Shown here: one piece after another, positions 8,494 to 17,020 of the stretch
How the letters are laid out: every line of letters starts with the position of its first letter
How positions within the stretch are numbered: the stretch's first letter is position 1
DNA from: Geminicoccaceae bacterium
Lineage (GTDB): Bacteria; Pseudomonadota; Alphaproteobacteria; Geminicoccales; Geminicoccaceae
Length of the DNA: 64,000 bases
Direction of reading: 5' to 3'
NCBI GenBank assembly: GCA_028285265.1
Contig: JANQPX010000040.1
Location: forward strand, 124,001-188,000
Program-made: the position numbers and the translations under genes
Notes under the pieces: model-generated
Told to the model about the DNA's origin: nothing
What the model saw: only the letters and a program-made list of their open reading frames with translations
The model's database searches: none

Positions 8494-9874
8494 AGACGTG
8501 ATCGAGTACCAACTGCTTGAAAGCGGTTGCGTCGATCGGGCCATCCGCTTCCAGCAAGTCGGGCTCGGATGTGATCACCAAGGGGCCGTGGTCAGAGGTG
8601 TCGGTTAGGCGCCCATGAGACCCCTTAACCAAATGCGTGTCCTTTAGCGAGATCACGTCCATAAGCGTGCGCATACCAAGCTTGCGCTTTGCCAATCGCC
8701 AGCCTGCCGCCAGTTTCGGATTCGCAATGGCCGGATCGAAGAAGAGTTCGACTGGATCGTAACCCGGCTTTCGGTGAATATCGACGGTCCTTGCAAAATC
8801 GGGAGCGACATCGTTATTCAGCCAATAGTAGTAGCTGAACCAACGATCCGGCTTCGAGATCGCCACCAACTCGCCGGAGCGAGGATGATCGAGACCAAAG
8901 GCACGTTTGCCCTCTTCGTCGAGCACTTGCTCAACGCCGTCTAATCCTTCGACAAGGTGTTTGACCTCACTGAGGCGCGACAGATCATTGACATAGATAT
9001 GGGCGATTTGATGATCGGCGACCGCGAAGGCAGCGGATGCGCCTGCATCAAGAATTTCGCGGCCAAATTCTTCGGGACGCACGCGGATCAATCCTGCCTG
9101 ACGGAGGGCGCGATTGATATGGACCGCGTCTGTGACGGGTGTGATGCCATATTCCGACACCACGATCACTCGGCGACCTTCGGTCTCTGCGGCCTCGATC
9201 AATTCACCACAACACGCATCGATCTCATGCAAGTCTTGCTGAAGACGAGGATGATCAAGATCGGGGCCAAGGCGTTGTAGGTTGTAGTCCAAATGCGGCA
9301 GGTAGGTCAGTGTTAGCGTCGGCCGTCTTGTCGACATGACATGGATCGTTGCCTTGGCAATCCAGTCAGATGACGAGATGTCTGCCATTGGCCCCCAAAA
9401 GGTGAAGAGGGGAAACTGACCGAACCTCGCGTCCAATTCATCATGCAGCGCCAGTGGCTCAGCGTAGTGATCTGGTATTTTCCGACCGTCCGCTGGGTAC
9501 ATTGGCCGCGGTGTCGCACTCCAATCAGCGGTCGCGTACATGTTGTACCACCAGAACATCTTAGCGCAGGTGAAGTCCGAGTCTTTCTTCTTACCAGCCT
9601 CCCAGATTTTCTCGCCAGAAACGAGACGGTTGGATTGACGCCAGAGCCACACTTCTGAGAGATCGCGGAAATACCACCCGTTTGCGACAGCGCCGTGGCC
9701 TGCGGGCATAAGGCCAGTGACGAGAGTCGATTGTGCCGTGCAGGTGACGGCTGGCGTTACAGTTCGCAGCGGCCTTAGAGAGCCTTGATCAGCGAGCTTT
9801 TTGAGATTCGGTGTATGCGCACCAACCAGAGCTGGTGAGAGACCGACGACGAGGATGACAAGAGTTGACTTCAT
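8486..9874 (-). CDS. eboF: EboF-type alkaline-phosphatase-superfamily phosphodiesterase
   Basis: A 462-residue nucleotide pyrophosphatase/phosphodiesterase-like enzyme. The catalytic region PAVTCTAQSTLVTG (about 41-54) carries the nucleophile Thr. Later metal-site motifs are FWGPMAD, YLPHLDYNLQRLGPD, VVSEYGITPV, ADHQIAHIYVND and KPGYDPVELFFDP. The long conserved FTCAKMFWWYNMYATADWS segment is typical of EboF. The start is placed at MKSTLVILVVGLSP; a longer frame adds an unconserved N-terminus. It converges on eboE instead of following it, an arrangement unlike the compact ebo operon. It likely cleaves a phosphodiester of the exported metabolite, by inference. Confidence 0.85.
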   Translation of the reverse strand: MKSTLVILVVGLSPALVGAHTPNLKKLADQGSLRPLRTVTPAVTCTAQSTLVTGLMPAGHGAVANGWYFRDLSEVWLWRQSNRLVSGEKIWEAGKKKDSDFTCAKMFWWYNMYATADWSATPRPMYPADGRKIPDHYAEPLALHDELDARFGQFPLFTFWGPMADISSSDWIAKATIHVMSTRRPTLTLTYLPHLDYNLQRLGPDLDHPRLQQDLHEIDACCGELIEAAETEGRRVIVVSEYGITPVTDAVHINRALRQAGLIRVRPEEFGREILDAGASAAFAVADHQIAHIYVNDLSRLSEVKHLVEGLDGVEQVLDEEGKRAFGLDHPRSGELVAISKPDRWFSYYYWLNNDVAPDFARTVDIHRKPGYDPVELFFDPAIANPKLAAGWRLAKRKLGMRTLMDVISLKDTHLVKGSHGRLTDTSDHGPLVITSEPDLLEADGPIDATAFKQLVLDHVFN

Positions 9875-10079
9875 CAGCGGATCAAACACGACCGAGAGGA
9901 TCTTGCCAAGGAGTGGGGCTGGTAAAAAACGATGCTCTTTCGGTCGATCCCCATTGACCTCGGCACAAATGATCATACTCTGGATAAAAATACAGGACTG
10001 CCGCAATCGGTAGTCCGGGCAAGATCTTGCGCCACGATCGAGGGACAGGCCGAGATCTATACAAAGAGGGAGGTATCAC

Positions 10080-11375
10080 GTGACAGGTAAGTTTACACTT
10101 GCATTCGCTGCTGCTGCGCTAATGGGCGGTACAATGCTGGCGGCACCCGCCAGTGCTGTTGATGTGCATCTTGAGGCCGTTGCTTCCGGTTTGACGGCGC
10201 CGCTGGGCATTGCTCAGCCCGCTGGCGACGAACGCATCTTCATCTATGAGCAGCCTGGCCTGGTCAAAATTCTCGAGAATGGCGAGCTTGTCGATGAACC
10301 GTTCATCGACATTCGCAATCGCATCGTCGATCTGATCCCAGACTTCGACGAGCGCGGCCTGCTCGGCATGGCGTTCCATCCCGACTATGCCAACAATGGC
10401 AAGTTCTACCTGGCCTACAGTGGCCATCTGGATCCGCAAGGCGATCTCGGCAAGCGTCTTTGGTGGTCACACACCAACACCGTTGCTGAGTTCACGGTGT
10501 CTAGCGATGATCCGAACAAGGCTGATCCTAATAGTGGACGAATCATCACGGCAATCGATTGGCCGCAATTCAACCACAATGGCCATTGGATCGGTTTTGG
10601 TCCTGACAACATGCTCTACATCTCGACGGGTGACGGCGGCTATGCCAATGACTGGGGCATCGGTCACAACGTGCTCGAGGGTAATGGTCAGGACAATACA
10701 ACGTTGATGGGCAAGATCCTTCGGGTGAATGTCGATACAGATAATGGCGCTTCCTACAGCGTGCCTGAAGGCAATATGTTTGCGTCGGAAGAAGATGGCC
10801 TGCCGGAAATCTGGGCATCTGGCTTCCGCAATCCTTGGCGTTGCGGTTTCGACCAGGGCGGTGACAACGCACTGATTTGCGGTGACGTCCAGCAGAACTC
10901 TTTCGAGGAAATCACCTTGGTAGAGGCCGGCACTAACCATGGTTGGCGTGAGATGGAAGCCTCACATTGCTTTGACTTTGAGCAGCCCAACAATCATCCC
11001 GAGGACTGCGATACGTCAGGCTATGTCATGCCGATTATGGAGTACAACAACTGCAATGTGACCGACGACTGCAAAGGGCTCTCCGTGACCGGTGGCTATG
11101 TCTATCGCGGCGACCATGCAGATTGGGACGGCGTCTACTTCTTCGGTGACTGGTCCAAACAGTTCGCAGTTCGCGATGGGCAGCTCTTTGCCGGCATTAA
11201 CAATGGCGGTGAGTGGACCATGGAAGATGTCAACGTAACGAACATGGACGGCTTCAACAGCTATGTCCTCGCCTTTGGTCAGGACAATGCTGGCGATGTC
11301 TATGTGATGGCGACTGACACTACAGGTCCGAACGGCGGTTTGGATACGATCTACAGGATCACGCCACCTCAGTAA
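10080..11375 (+). CDS. Secreted glucose/sorbosone-dehydrogenase-like beta-propeller
   Basis: A 431-residue soluble quinoprotein-type six-bladed propeller (GSDH family). It has a Sec signal (MTGKFTLAFAAAALMGGTML...PASA), then GLTAPLGIAQPAGDERIFI, GLLGMAFHPDYANNGKFYL, HNGHWIGFGPDNMLYISTGDGG, GKILRVNVD and EIWASGFRNPWRCGFDQ. Cysteine pairs in the last third suggest disulfides. The start codon is GTG with an AGGGAGG site just upstream. Family members use PQQ to oxidise sugars or aldehydes in the periplasm, and the cofactor is inferred. The gene has its own terminator. A second propeller gene with two cytochromes lies 9 kb to the right and may be functionally linked. Confidence 0.87.
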   Translation: MTGKFTLAFAAAALMGGTMLAAPASAVDVHLEAVASGLTAPLGIAQPAGDERIFIYEQPGLVKILENGELVDEPFIDIRNRIVDLIPDFDERGLLGMAFHPDYANNGKFYLAYSGHLDPQGDLGKRLWWSHTNTVAEFTVSSDDPNKADPNSGRIITAIDWPQFNHNGHWIGFGPDNMLYISTGDGGYANDWGIGHNVLEGNGQDNTTLMGKILRVNVDTDNGASYSVPEGNMFASEEDGLPEIWASGFRNPWRCGFDQGGDNALICGDVQQNSFEEITLVEAGTNHGWREMEASHCFDFEQPNNHPEDCDTSGYVMPIMEYNNCNVTDDCKGLSVTGGYVYRGDHADWDGVYFFGDWSKQFAVRDGQLFAGINNGGEWTMEDVNVTNMDGFNSYVLAFGQDNAGDVYVMATDTTGPNGGLDTIYRITPPQ

Positions 11376-11416
11376 GGACATCTAATCGACTGAATCCCTA
11401 GAGATTGTGGTCGAAG

Positions 11417-11456
11417 TCGAGCCTCCCTCTTGCCTGAGGGGGGCTCGATTGTCTTT
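11417..11456 (+). terminator. Rho-independent terminator of the propeller gene
   Basis: A stem of 13 pairs (11417-11429 with 11436-11448, one G-T wobble) closes a six-base TTGCCT loop and is followed by a T-rich tail. It starts about 40 bases after the stop codon of the propeller gene. Confidence 0.8.
11423..11451 (+). repeat. 29-bp direct repeat, copy 1 (left)
   Basis: These 29 bases occur again, identical and in the same orientation, at 19243-19271. This copy keeps the full terminator stem because its left flank supplies the outer pairing bases, so its left side looks like the ancestral context. The pair could be attachment-site-like ends of an inserted islet, or two copies of a dispersed terminator-type repeat. 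Confidence 0.85.
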
Positions 11457-11741
11457 TGTCCAACTAAATCAAACACTTGCATTTCTTTTACCACGTTTGC
11501 ATCTTTTCCAGCTTCACAATCGCGGCTTTTGCCAACCTCTTCCGTTTGTATCCTTGGTCATAACGTTGAACGATATGAAGAGATTGACCGGTAGTGGCCG
11601 AAAGCTTTCTCGAGTGTTACGGAACAGATTTGACAAATGCTAAAGCTGCCTCCGGTCTCCCGACCTTGTTTGACAGCCAATTCTTTAAGATTTTCGGTCA
11701 CATTGCTGAGGAATCCGTGTCCACCATCGGCAGTGAGCTCG

Positions 11742-13022
11742 ATGACACAATCCGTTTCCTCATATCCGCAATTGCCGGATGAAGACAGCCGACTGGCTGA
11801 GCTTGATAGCTATCAGATACTCGATACGCCGGAGGAACAGGTCTTTAGCCGGATCACCGAGCTGGCCGGTCGGGTTTTCGAGGTTCCAATTGCTCTGGTT
11901 TCCCTCGTTGCAAAAGATCGGCAGTGGTTTAAGGCGAAGGTCGGTCTTACCGCCAGTGAAACGTCTCGCGACGTTTCGTTCTGCGCTCATGCCATCGAAT
12001 CCGATGAGTTACTAGTGGTTCCCAGCGCTGTCGATGATCCACGATTTAAGAATAATTCTTTAGTGACGGGGGCTCCTGGTATCCGCTTCTACGCTGGCTC
12101 CCCATTGGTTACACCCAACGGTCACAGGCTGGGGACATTATGTGTGATCGACACGATAGCACGCCCTGAACTTCTGCCAGAGGAACAATGTACGCTCGAC
12201 GATTTTGCTGCTCTCGTTATGGATCGATTGAACCTGAGGCGCGCTGAAATTGCTCAGAATAAGCTCGAGGTAGCCCTGGTTAACCGCAATCGGGAGCTCG
12301 ACGCAGCGCTGCTTAAGGAGAAAGAACTAACAGGACTGCAAAGCCAATTTATCTCAATGGTCAATCATGAGTTTCGTACACCACTGTCCGTCATCGATGG
12401 AAATGCCCAAAGAGTCCTTCGCCGTTGTGAAAGCGTTTCGTCTGACCAATTGAAGAAGGGTATGGAAAAAACTCGGAGTTCGATTTTTCGACTAACTGGC
12501 CTTATTGAGAGCCTGTTGGACGCCGCCAGGGTCGAGTCCGGCGGTATTAAGTTTCAGCCGGAAGAATGTAGCCCAGCTCGCGAGATTTCCGAGCTTGCCG
12601 ACACCTATCGGAAGCAAAACTCTTGCGATCGGATCAACGTCGATGTTGAGCGGCTTCCAGACTGTTTCCGCATGGATGTTGGGTTGATGCGCCAGGTCTT
12701 TTCAAACCTGATTTCGAACGCTCTCACTTACACAGGTGAAGCGACTCAGGTCTGGATCCAAGGCAAAGAGAGTGTTGAGGGTGGAATAGAAGTCACGGTT
12801 CGTGACGAAGGCCCTGGCATCCCGAAGGCGGAAGTCGGGCGTCTCTTCGAGCGTTTCTACAGGGCCAGCACGTCAACGGGAATTGCGGGCACCGGTATCG
12901 GCCTCTTTATGGCAGAAACGCTGGTGGGCCTCCACGGCGGCAAAATTGACGTGCTGAGTGACGAAAGCAAGGGCTCGGAGTTCACGGTGTTCTTGCCAAT
13001 GCTTGGGGCAGCCTCAAGCTGA
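11742..13022 (+). CDS. GAF-domain sensor histidine kinase
   Basis: A 426-residue cytoplasmic kinase. A GAF domain covers about residues 25-165, with the RDVSFCAHAI and PLVTPNGHRLGTLCVID signatures common in soluble GAF kinases. A coiled-coil linker (about 165-200) follows. The HisKA box is SMVNHEFRTPLSV with phosphoacceptor His209, and the HATPase has DEGPGIP and GTGIGLFMAETLVGLHGG. There is no membrane segment. The start is set at MTQSVSSYPQLPDEDSRLAEL because homologous proteins begin near LPDEDSRLAEL; a longer frame adds an odd N-terminus. No response regulator is adjacent, so the partner is unknown. Confidence 0.88.
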   Translation: MTQSVSSYPQLPDEDSRLAELDSYQILDTPEEQVFSRITELAGRVFEVPIALVSLVAKDRQWFKAKVGLTASETSRDVSFCAHAIESDELLVVPSAVDDPRFKNNSLVTGAPGIRFYAGSPLVTPNGHRLGTLCVIDTIARPELLPEEQCTLDDFAALVMDRLNLRRAEIAQNKLEVALVNRNRELDAALLKEKELTGLQSQFISMVNHEFRTPLSVIDGNAQRVLRRCESVSSDQLKKGMEKTRSSIFRLTGLIESLLDAARVESGGIKFQPEECSPAREISELADTYRKQNSCDRINVDVERLPDCFRMDVGLMRQVFSNLISNALTYTGEATQVWIQGKESVEGGIEVTVRDEGPGIPKAEVGRLFERFYRASTSTGIAGTGIGLFMAETLVGLHGGKIDVLSDESKGSEFTVFLPMLGAASS

Positions 13023-13439
13023 ACTGCTTCATAAACCAAAATCAAATCGGCAACGGTGCCTAACAACCGTTAGTGGCAACTCCAGCCTCTAGCGCGCTCA
13101 ATAGCCCTCGTTCAGCCTCCGAAACCGGTAATCAGCATCATCATTATGGATGCGGAGGATCGCTTGTTTTGAGCGGGTGGGGCGGTAGCCATTGCTCAGC
13201 GCCCGTAAGCTGCCATGAGCGCAACTGAAGAGATGTGCCAGGTCCGAACGCGAGACGGAGTTCTTGCGGGCCTATCGTTTGATTTTTAGGGAGCAAATTT
13301 CGTACACATTGGAACTGGCCGTGCTACCAGGATGCCGTCATGGAGTATGTGGAGTCTGGACCATATTGCGAAATAAAGAAGGCCGACGTGTCAACGGCGG
13401 CCTCAATTATACCATTCAGGTGACTAGGAGAATTCTATC
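13023..13439. other. Region without a clear gene between histidine kinase and ppk2
   Basis: About 420 bases with no convincing open frame. A six-pair GC hairpin near 13389-13412 (AGGCCG...CGGCCT) precedes the short frame at 13440 and could be a terminator. Confidence 0.35.
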
Positions 13440-13511
13440 ATGAAAAAGAAGATAAATAAGATCCCTAGTCGTGATTGTCGTGCTCTGAAAGATCGGTCAA
13501 CACTATATTAG
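13440..13511 (+). CDS. Possible 23-residue basic peptide
   Basis: A very short frame encoding MKKKINKIPSRDCRALKDRS plus three residues, with a good ribosome site (AGGAG, about eight bases before the ATG). It overlaps the 3' end of ppk2 by four bases on the other strand. The ribosome site and lysine-rich start argue for translation; size and lack of any known relative argue against. It may be the start of a decayed gene. Confidence 0.3.
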   Translation: MKKKINKIPSRDCRALKDRSTLY

Positions 13512-14410
13512 TAAATGTCCGGCACGAAAGTTTGATCCTCCATCGGCGGCCGCACATAACCTACATCCTCTTGTCTTGGTGGCAGCTTGATGGGTTTCGG
13601 CGTTAGGTCCTCGTAGGGTATCATGCTGAGCAAGTGGCTGATGCAGTTCAGTCGTGCCCGCTTCTTAACATCAGCGTTGACCACGTACCATGGCGCCTGC
13701 TTGATGTCGGTATACATGAACATCTCGTCTTTCGCCTTAGAGTACATGAACCACTTTGAACGCGACTCCAAATCCATCGGACTTAGTTTCCAGCGCCTTG
13801 TCGGATCCGTTAGACGTTGTTGGAACCGCCGTTCCTGTTCCTCGTCACTTACTGAGAACCAATACTTGATCAGGATGATTCCGGATCGGATTAGCATGCG
13901 TTCGAATTCGGGACAGCTTCTCAAGAACTCGCGATATTCATCCTCAGTGCAAAAGCCCATGACACGCTCAACGCCGGCACGGTTGTACCAGCTGCGATCG
14001 AACAGGGCCATTTCGCCAGCCGCCGGCAGATGAGGTACGTAACGTTGGAAATACCATTGGGATCGTTCGCGCTCGGTCGGGGCCGACAAAGCTACGACAC
14101 GGCAAATCCTGGGGCTCAGGCTCTGTGTAATCCGTTTGATGACACCACCTTTGCCGGCTGCATCACGGCCTTCGAAGACAACAACGACCTTCAACCCGCG
14201 CGCTTTAATCCATTCCTGTAGCTTGACCAGCTCGATTTGAAGATCTGCAAGTTTTCTCTCGTAGACTTCATTGCTGATCTTTTTAAGTTTCGCGGGTTTC
14301 GGCTCTGGCCAGTCAGATGACTGATCGCTTCGGATCGCAGTTGGCGCCTTTTTCTTCGATTTGTGGCCTGATCCGTTCACCTTGGTTCGGCGCTTCTCTT
14401 TTGCATTCAT
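13508..14410 (-). CDS. ppk2: Polyphosphate kinase 2
   Basis: A 300-residue class I PPK2. The Walker A loop FEGRDAAGKGG lies at about residues 79-89, Walker B ALFDRSWYNRAGVERVMGF in the middle, and the lid region QRRFQQRLTDPTRRWKLSPMD follows, so all catalytic elements are present. The lysine-rich first 40 residues are unconserved. The start is set at MNAKEKRRTK, with AGGG nine bases upstream; a GTG 36 bases earlier is possible. It transfers phosphate between polyphosphate and nucleoside diphosphates in the cytoplasm. It stands alone inside the repeat-bounded islet, without ppk1 or ppx. Confidence 0.9.
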   Translation of the reverse strand: MNAKEKRRTKVNGSGHKSKKKAPTAIRSDQSSDWPEPKPAKLKKISNEVYERKLADLQIELVKLQEWIKARGLKVVVVFEGRDAAGKGGVIKRITQSLSPRICRVVALSAPTERERSQWYFQRYVPHLPAAGEMALFDRSWYNRAGVERVMGFCTEDEYREFLRSCPEFERMLIRSGIILIKYWFSVSDEEQERRFQQRLTDPTRRWKLSPMDLESRSKWFMYSKAKDEMFMYTDIKQAPWYVVNADVKKRARLNCISHLLSMIPYEDLTPKPIKLPPRQEDVGYVRPPMEDQTFVPDIY

Positions 14411-14861
14411 AGCATCGATCCCTGATAGGCTTCTGGAGAGTCTCACTTAATGATGATGGCGTCGTCTGGATGCAGAAAAAAGAGGTGGTTCGCAACGATA
14501 AGAGTTCATGGAGGACGCTTATGGCTGCTAAAGCACGCCCGCTGGCTGAATTGAACTCTCCACTGCAATCAACCTCATAGCGTTAATTGTCGGTATTGTG
14601 AGCGCAGTACCTGTCGTTCTGAAAACTGATCTATTGACGTTGGTCAGGTTCGGGTGAGGCGCCTGGCTGATTTGTTTACGAAGCGGCTCAGGCCCGAATT
14701 CTCCGCTGGAGGTGCCCGGTCGAACCCGAAGCCTGAGCCATTGATCATACGAGTCCTGCTGCCTTTGTGGATGATCAGCGAGTGACCAGGGCTATTTGGA
14801 AGATTGGTCTCGCATTCAACGACGGAACTCTTCCCGCTTCTCGGCTGCTATTAGGCCTTAG
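14411..14861. other. Decayed-looking stretch upstream of the TIR fragment
   Basis: Besides the 19-codon frame at 14521, two other frames show coding-like hydrophobic pieces: AINLIALIVGIVSAVPVVLK near 14570-14630, and VRRLADLFTKRLRPEFSAGG plus LIIRVLLPLWMISE near 14654-14785. These are broken by stops and frame changes. This looks like remains of one or more membrane-protein genes. Confidence 0.35.
14521..14580 (+). pseudogene. Short frame with strong ribosome site, probably a truncated gene start
   Basis: GGAGGACGCTT directly precedes an ATG that opens a 19-residue frame (MAAKARPLAELNSPLQSTS). Immediately after, another frame continues with a clear hydrophobic segment (AINLIALIVGIVSAVPVV). 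A single frameshift would join them into a small membrane protein, so I read this as a broken gene start. Confidence 0.3.
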
Positions 14862-15320
14862 AGCTTCAAGATTCACCAAACATATCTAGGCAGACCGCTT
14901 ACCTTCATCAGCTACTCCTCCAGGGATCAAGACTTTGCCGATCGCCTTCATGCCGATCTTCAAAATATTGGCGTCCGCTGCTGGTTTGCGCCGCATGACC
15001 TGCCCATCGGCAAGAAGATTCTCGTTGGTCTCGATGAGGCCATCCGCATGCGAGACAAGGTCGTGCTTATTTTTTCAAAGAATGCGATCACAAGCGATTG
15101 GGTTGAGGACGAGGTCAGCACGGCATTCGAGGAAGAGCGTCGGCGGACACAATCCATGCTGTTCCCAATCCGTTTGGATGACGCTGCGATGGAGGCAGGT
15201 GAGGCTTGCGCAAGCAAACTCCGCTTTCGAAACATTGGCGATTTCACCCGTTGGAAGGACCACGAAGCCTATAAGGAGACCTTTGATCGCGTTTTGCGTG
15301 ATTTGGAGGTGGAGGGCTGA
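14862..15320 (+). pseudogene. TIR-domain protein fragment without a start codon
   Basis: From the stop at 14859 the frame runs 152 codons and encodes a full TIR domain. Visible are PLTFISYSSRDQDFADRLHA (beta-A/box 1), VRCWFAPHDLPIGKKI (box 2 region), VVLIFSKNAITSDWVEDEVS with the candidate NADase glutamate in DWVEDE, and RNIGDFTRWKDHEAYKETFD at the end. No ATG, GTG or TTG lies before the domain; the first ATG is inside it at 15048. Relatives usually carry TIR at the C-terminus behind another domain, which here has been lost. It could be an inactive remnant of a defence or signalling gene. Confidence 0.7.
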
Positions 15321-15330
15321 GTGCAAATCC

Positions 15331-15346
15331 GAACCGAATTCGGTTC
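15331..15346. repeat. Perfect 16-base palindrome after the TIR fragment
   Basis: GAACCGAATTCGGTTC lies 11 bases after the TIR stop codon and is followed by TTT. It could be a weak terminator. Confidence 0.4.
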
Positions 15347-15614
15347 TTTGACGGACCACCACATCGCCAAACAGACTACAGACTAGGTGCCAGGCTCAAG
15401 AAGATTGGGGGGGGCTGGCTCTCCTCGAAAACCGAGCAGCAAGCCGGGCAATTCTTATGTCCAGTCCAGAACGCTAAAGAGTGGATGTACTACAGATTGC
15501 AGTCGTTATTACGCTGCGTTTCACATCTCGGATCACAGCATCGAGACGAAAGCTGTCCAACATTTTTTGTGATAGAACTGTGATAATTGTGTGGGCATAC
15601 TATCGCCTTGGGAA

Positions 15615-15659
15615 CTCGGGCCCACAGCTGGATTGCCCAATCTGAACCGTGGGCCCGAG
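15615..15659. repeat. Large inverted repeat with nested stem
   Basis: Arms of 11 bases (CTCGGGCCCAC at 15615-15625, GTGGGCCCGAG at 15649-15659) pair perfectly. Within the 23-base spacer GATTG and CAATC form a second stem. There is no T tract on either side, so this is not a simple terminator; it may be part of a structured RNA or a protein-binding cruciform. Confidence 0.55.
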
Positions 15660-15983
15660 GCCTCGAACATCAAGACTGGTTATCAGAGCGATTTGCTTCG
15701 CAGTTTGTCAACTGCAAGTGCATAGTATTATCGAATTTTTCGGCAGTCTTCCCGAATAGTAAGCAATTTGTGATTACAGCATCTGCAACGGTAGGACGAC
15801 CGGCTCGCCCGTGGGTGATAAGCGAACCGGCCTTCTCTCGGGAAGAGCTCAATCTCATAGCAGCAAAGAAGTGTTAACAAATCCTTTCCGGTGCACTCTA
15901 GTGCCAGTTCTGAGCCAAGTTTCCCTCCCAAGCTCTGTTCTTTGGCGTCATGATGATAGGGATCCTTTCTCGACTTCTCTCCG

Positions 15984-16018
15984 GCCCGGCAGTCCCCTCG
16001 AGCTGTCGGGCTTCTTTT
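15984..16018 (+). terminator. Rho-independent terminator with no gene in front
   Basis: Nine pairs (GCCCGGCAG at 15984-15992 with CTGTCGGGC at 16003-16011, one wobble) around a ten-base loop, followed by TTCTTTT. No protein gene ends upstream on this strand within 650 bases. Confidence 0.65.
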
Positions 16019-16146
16019 GCGGCGAATAGCGTTTAGTGACGACCTTTCTCCTCGTGGTGGCTTTCACATCGCGTTCTCCGGCTCAGACCAGGCACCACCA
16101 ATTTAATGTCGGACTGAGATCTGTCTGACGAGTTTCCGCTCCAGAA

Positions 16147-16160
16147 ATGACCTAAATCAA
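16147..16160 (+). promoter_or_regulatory. FNR/FixK-like site
   Basis: ATGACCTAAATCAA agrees with the TTGAY-N4-RTCAA type of palindrome at all but about two positions. It lies about 235 bases upstream of the small secreted-protein gene. A single imperfect match is weak evidence. Confidence 0.3.
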
Positions 16161-16395
16161 AGCTGTTTGCGGCAGCTCCAGTCACAGTCTATCCGTCAGA
16201 GCCCTCAGATCCTCGACAAAGTTCTATCGACAATGTCGACTGGAGAGTCGAAATGCGCGGAATTCAGGCGGCCTAATTGCCATCGGCCTGTTTGCTTGCG
16301 GATGACGCAGCGAGATGACTTGCCGCTCAAGTCCAATGCACGTCGTCTGGCTTCCGTGCGCAAAGAAATAGATTGCTGACCAGGGGAGATTCATC

Positions 16396-16536
16396 GTGGC
16401 TAAAGCCCTTCTGATCATCACCGGCCTCGCTCTTCTTCTGGGCCTGGCTGTCTCCATAAAGGCATTCGCTGCCCCATATGGCGACAGCAGCACTGCTAAT
16501 CTCCAAGTCCAGCACGAAGCCGAAGCAGATTTTTGA
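16396..16536 (+). CDS. Small secreted peptide of 46 residues
   Basis: A GTG start follows AGGGGAGA at ideal spacing. The product begins VAKALLIITGLALLLGLAVS (first residue read as Met) and continues IKAFAAPYGDSS, a clear signal peptide with an AFA-A type cleavage site. That leaves a mature peptide of only about 20 acidic residues. It has no family that I recognise. It could instead be a small membrane peptide. It lies in the islet near an FNR-like site and a terminator. Confidence 0.5.
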   Translation: MAKALLIITGLALLLGLAVSIKAFAAPYGDSSTANLQVQHEAEADF

Positions 16537-16646
16537 TTTTGTACGCCATCTATGCGTGAAAGAGACTAGACAAATTCGCTCATAAGCATACAGTTTTCAT
16601 GAGAACAAAATAAGAACATAGTGCTTGTGCAGTGAGTTTGTATGCT

Positions 16647-16865
16647 ATGAAACCGTCCAGAACGCAGTTGAAGATGGCGCTTAATGGGCTCGGATGGGCA
16701 AGGCTTGATGAGAAGTTCCGGCGCGCCTTTGGCAACAAGTCCCTGGAACACGCTATGGCTGGTCTTGCCATCAAGCCTGGCGTTCTCGATCTCATGGTCG
16801 AGCAGCTTGAAGAACGCGGCGTCGAGTTTCGCGAAGATGGCTCGGTGAAGGTCCCGGAAAACTAG
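16647..16865 (+). CDS. Hypothetical protein of 72 residues
   Basis: Begins MKPSRTQLKMALNGLGWARL and reads as a compact amphipathic, mostly helical protein ending GVEFREDGSVKVPEN. Codon use resembles the neighbours, which favours a real gene. No Shine-Dalgarno motif is obvious; a GTG 15 bases upstream is an alternative start. I recognise no family. Confidence 0.45.
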   Translation: MKPSRTQLKMALNGLGWARLDEKFRRAFGNKSLEHAMAGLAIKPGVLDLMVEQLEERGVEFREDGSVKVPEN

Positions 16866-16951
16866 ACGGTTATGCGAGGCGAAGACACTCTCGTCTTCGA
16901 GTATGAGCGCGATCAGGTCACCGTCGGCGATCTCCGCGAAGATGCTGTGGA

Positions 16952-17017
16952 TGGCTCCTCCACCGGCATCGCAATGTGCCAAACGGCGGTGTCTTCAGCA
17001 CCGCAAGAGAGGAGCCA
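16952..17017. repeat. Inverted repeat before the IS110 remnant
   Basis: TGGCTCCTC (16952-16960) and GAGGAGCCA (17009-17017) are perfect inverted copies just in front of the transposase remnant. They may be part of the original element end or of its ribosome-site region. Confidence 0.4.
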
Positions 17018-17020
17018 CGC

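Larger units (their letters stand above)
11376..11741. other. Intergenic region after the propeller gene
   Basis: Apart from the terminator and 29-bp repeat copy, this stretch of about 370 bases shows no gene. It is more AT-rich than its surroundings and presumably holds the promoter for the histidine kinase. Confidence 0.4.
15321..16395. other. Gene-free kilobase with structured elements
   Basis: No open frame here has coding character. The stretch does contain a palindrome at 15331-15346, a large inverted repeat at 15615-15659, a strong terminator at 15984-16018 and an FNR-like site at 16147-16160. A terminator with no protein gene before it suggests a small RNA or a lost gene. Confidence 0.45.

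Noticed and set aside
15728..15931. tRNA-like GGTTCG text and short minus-strand frames
   Set aside because: No acceptor or anticodon stem can be drawn and the frames lack coding character.
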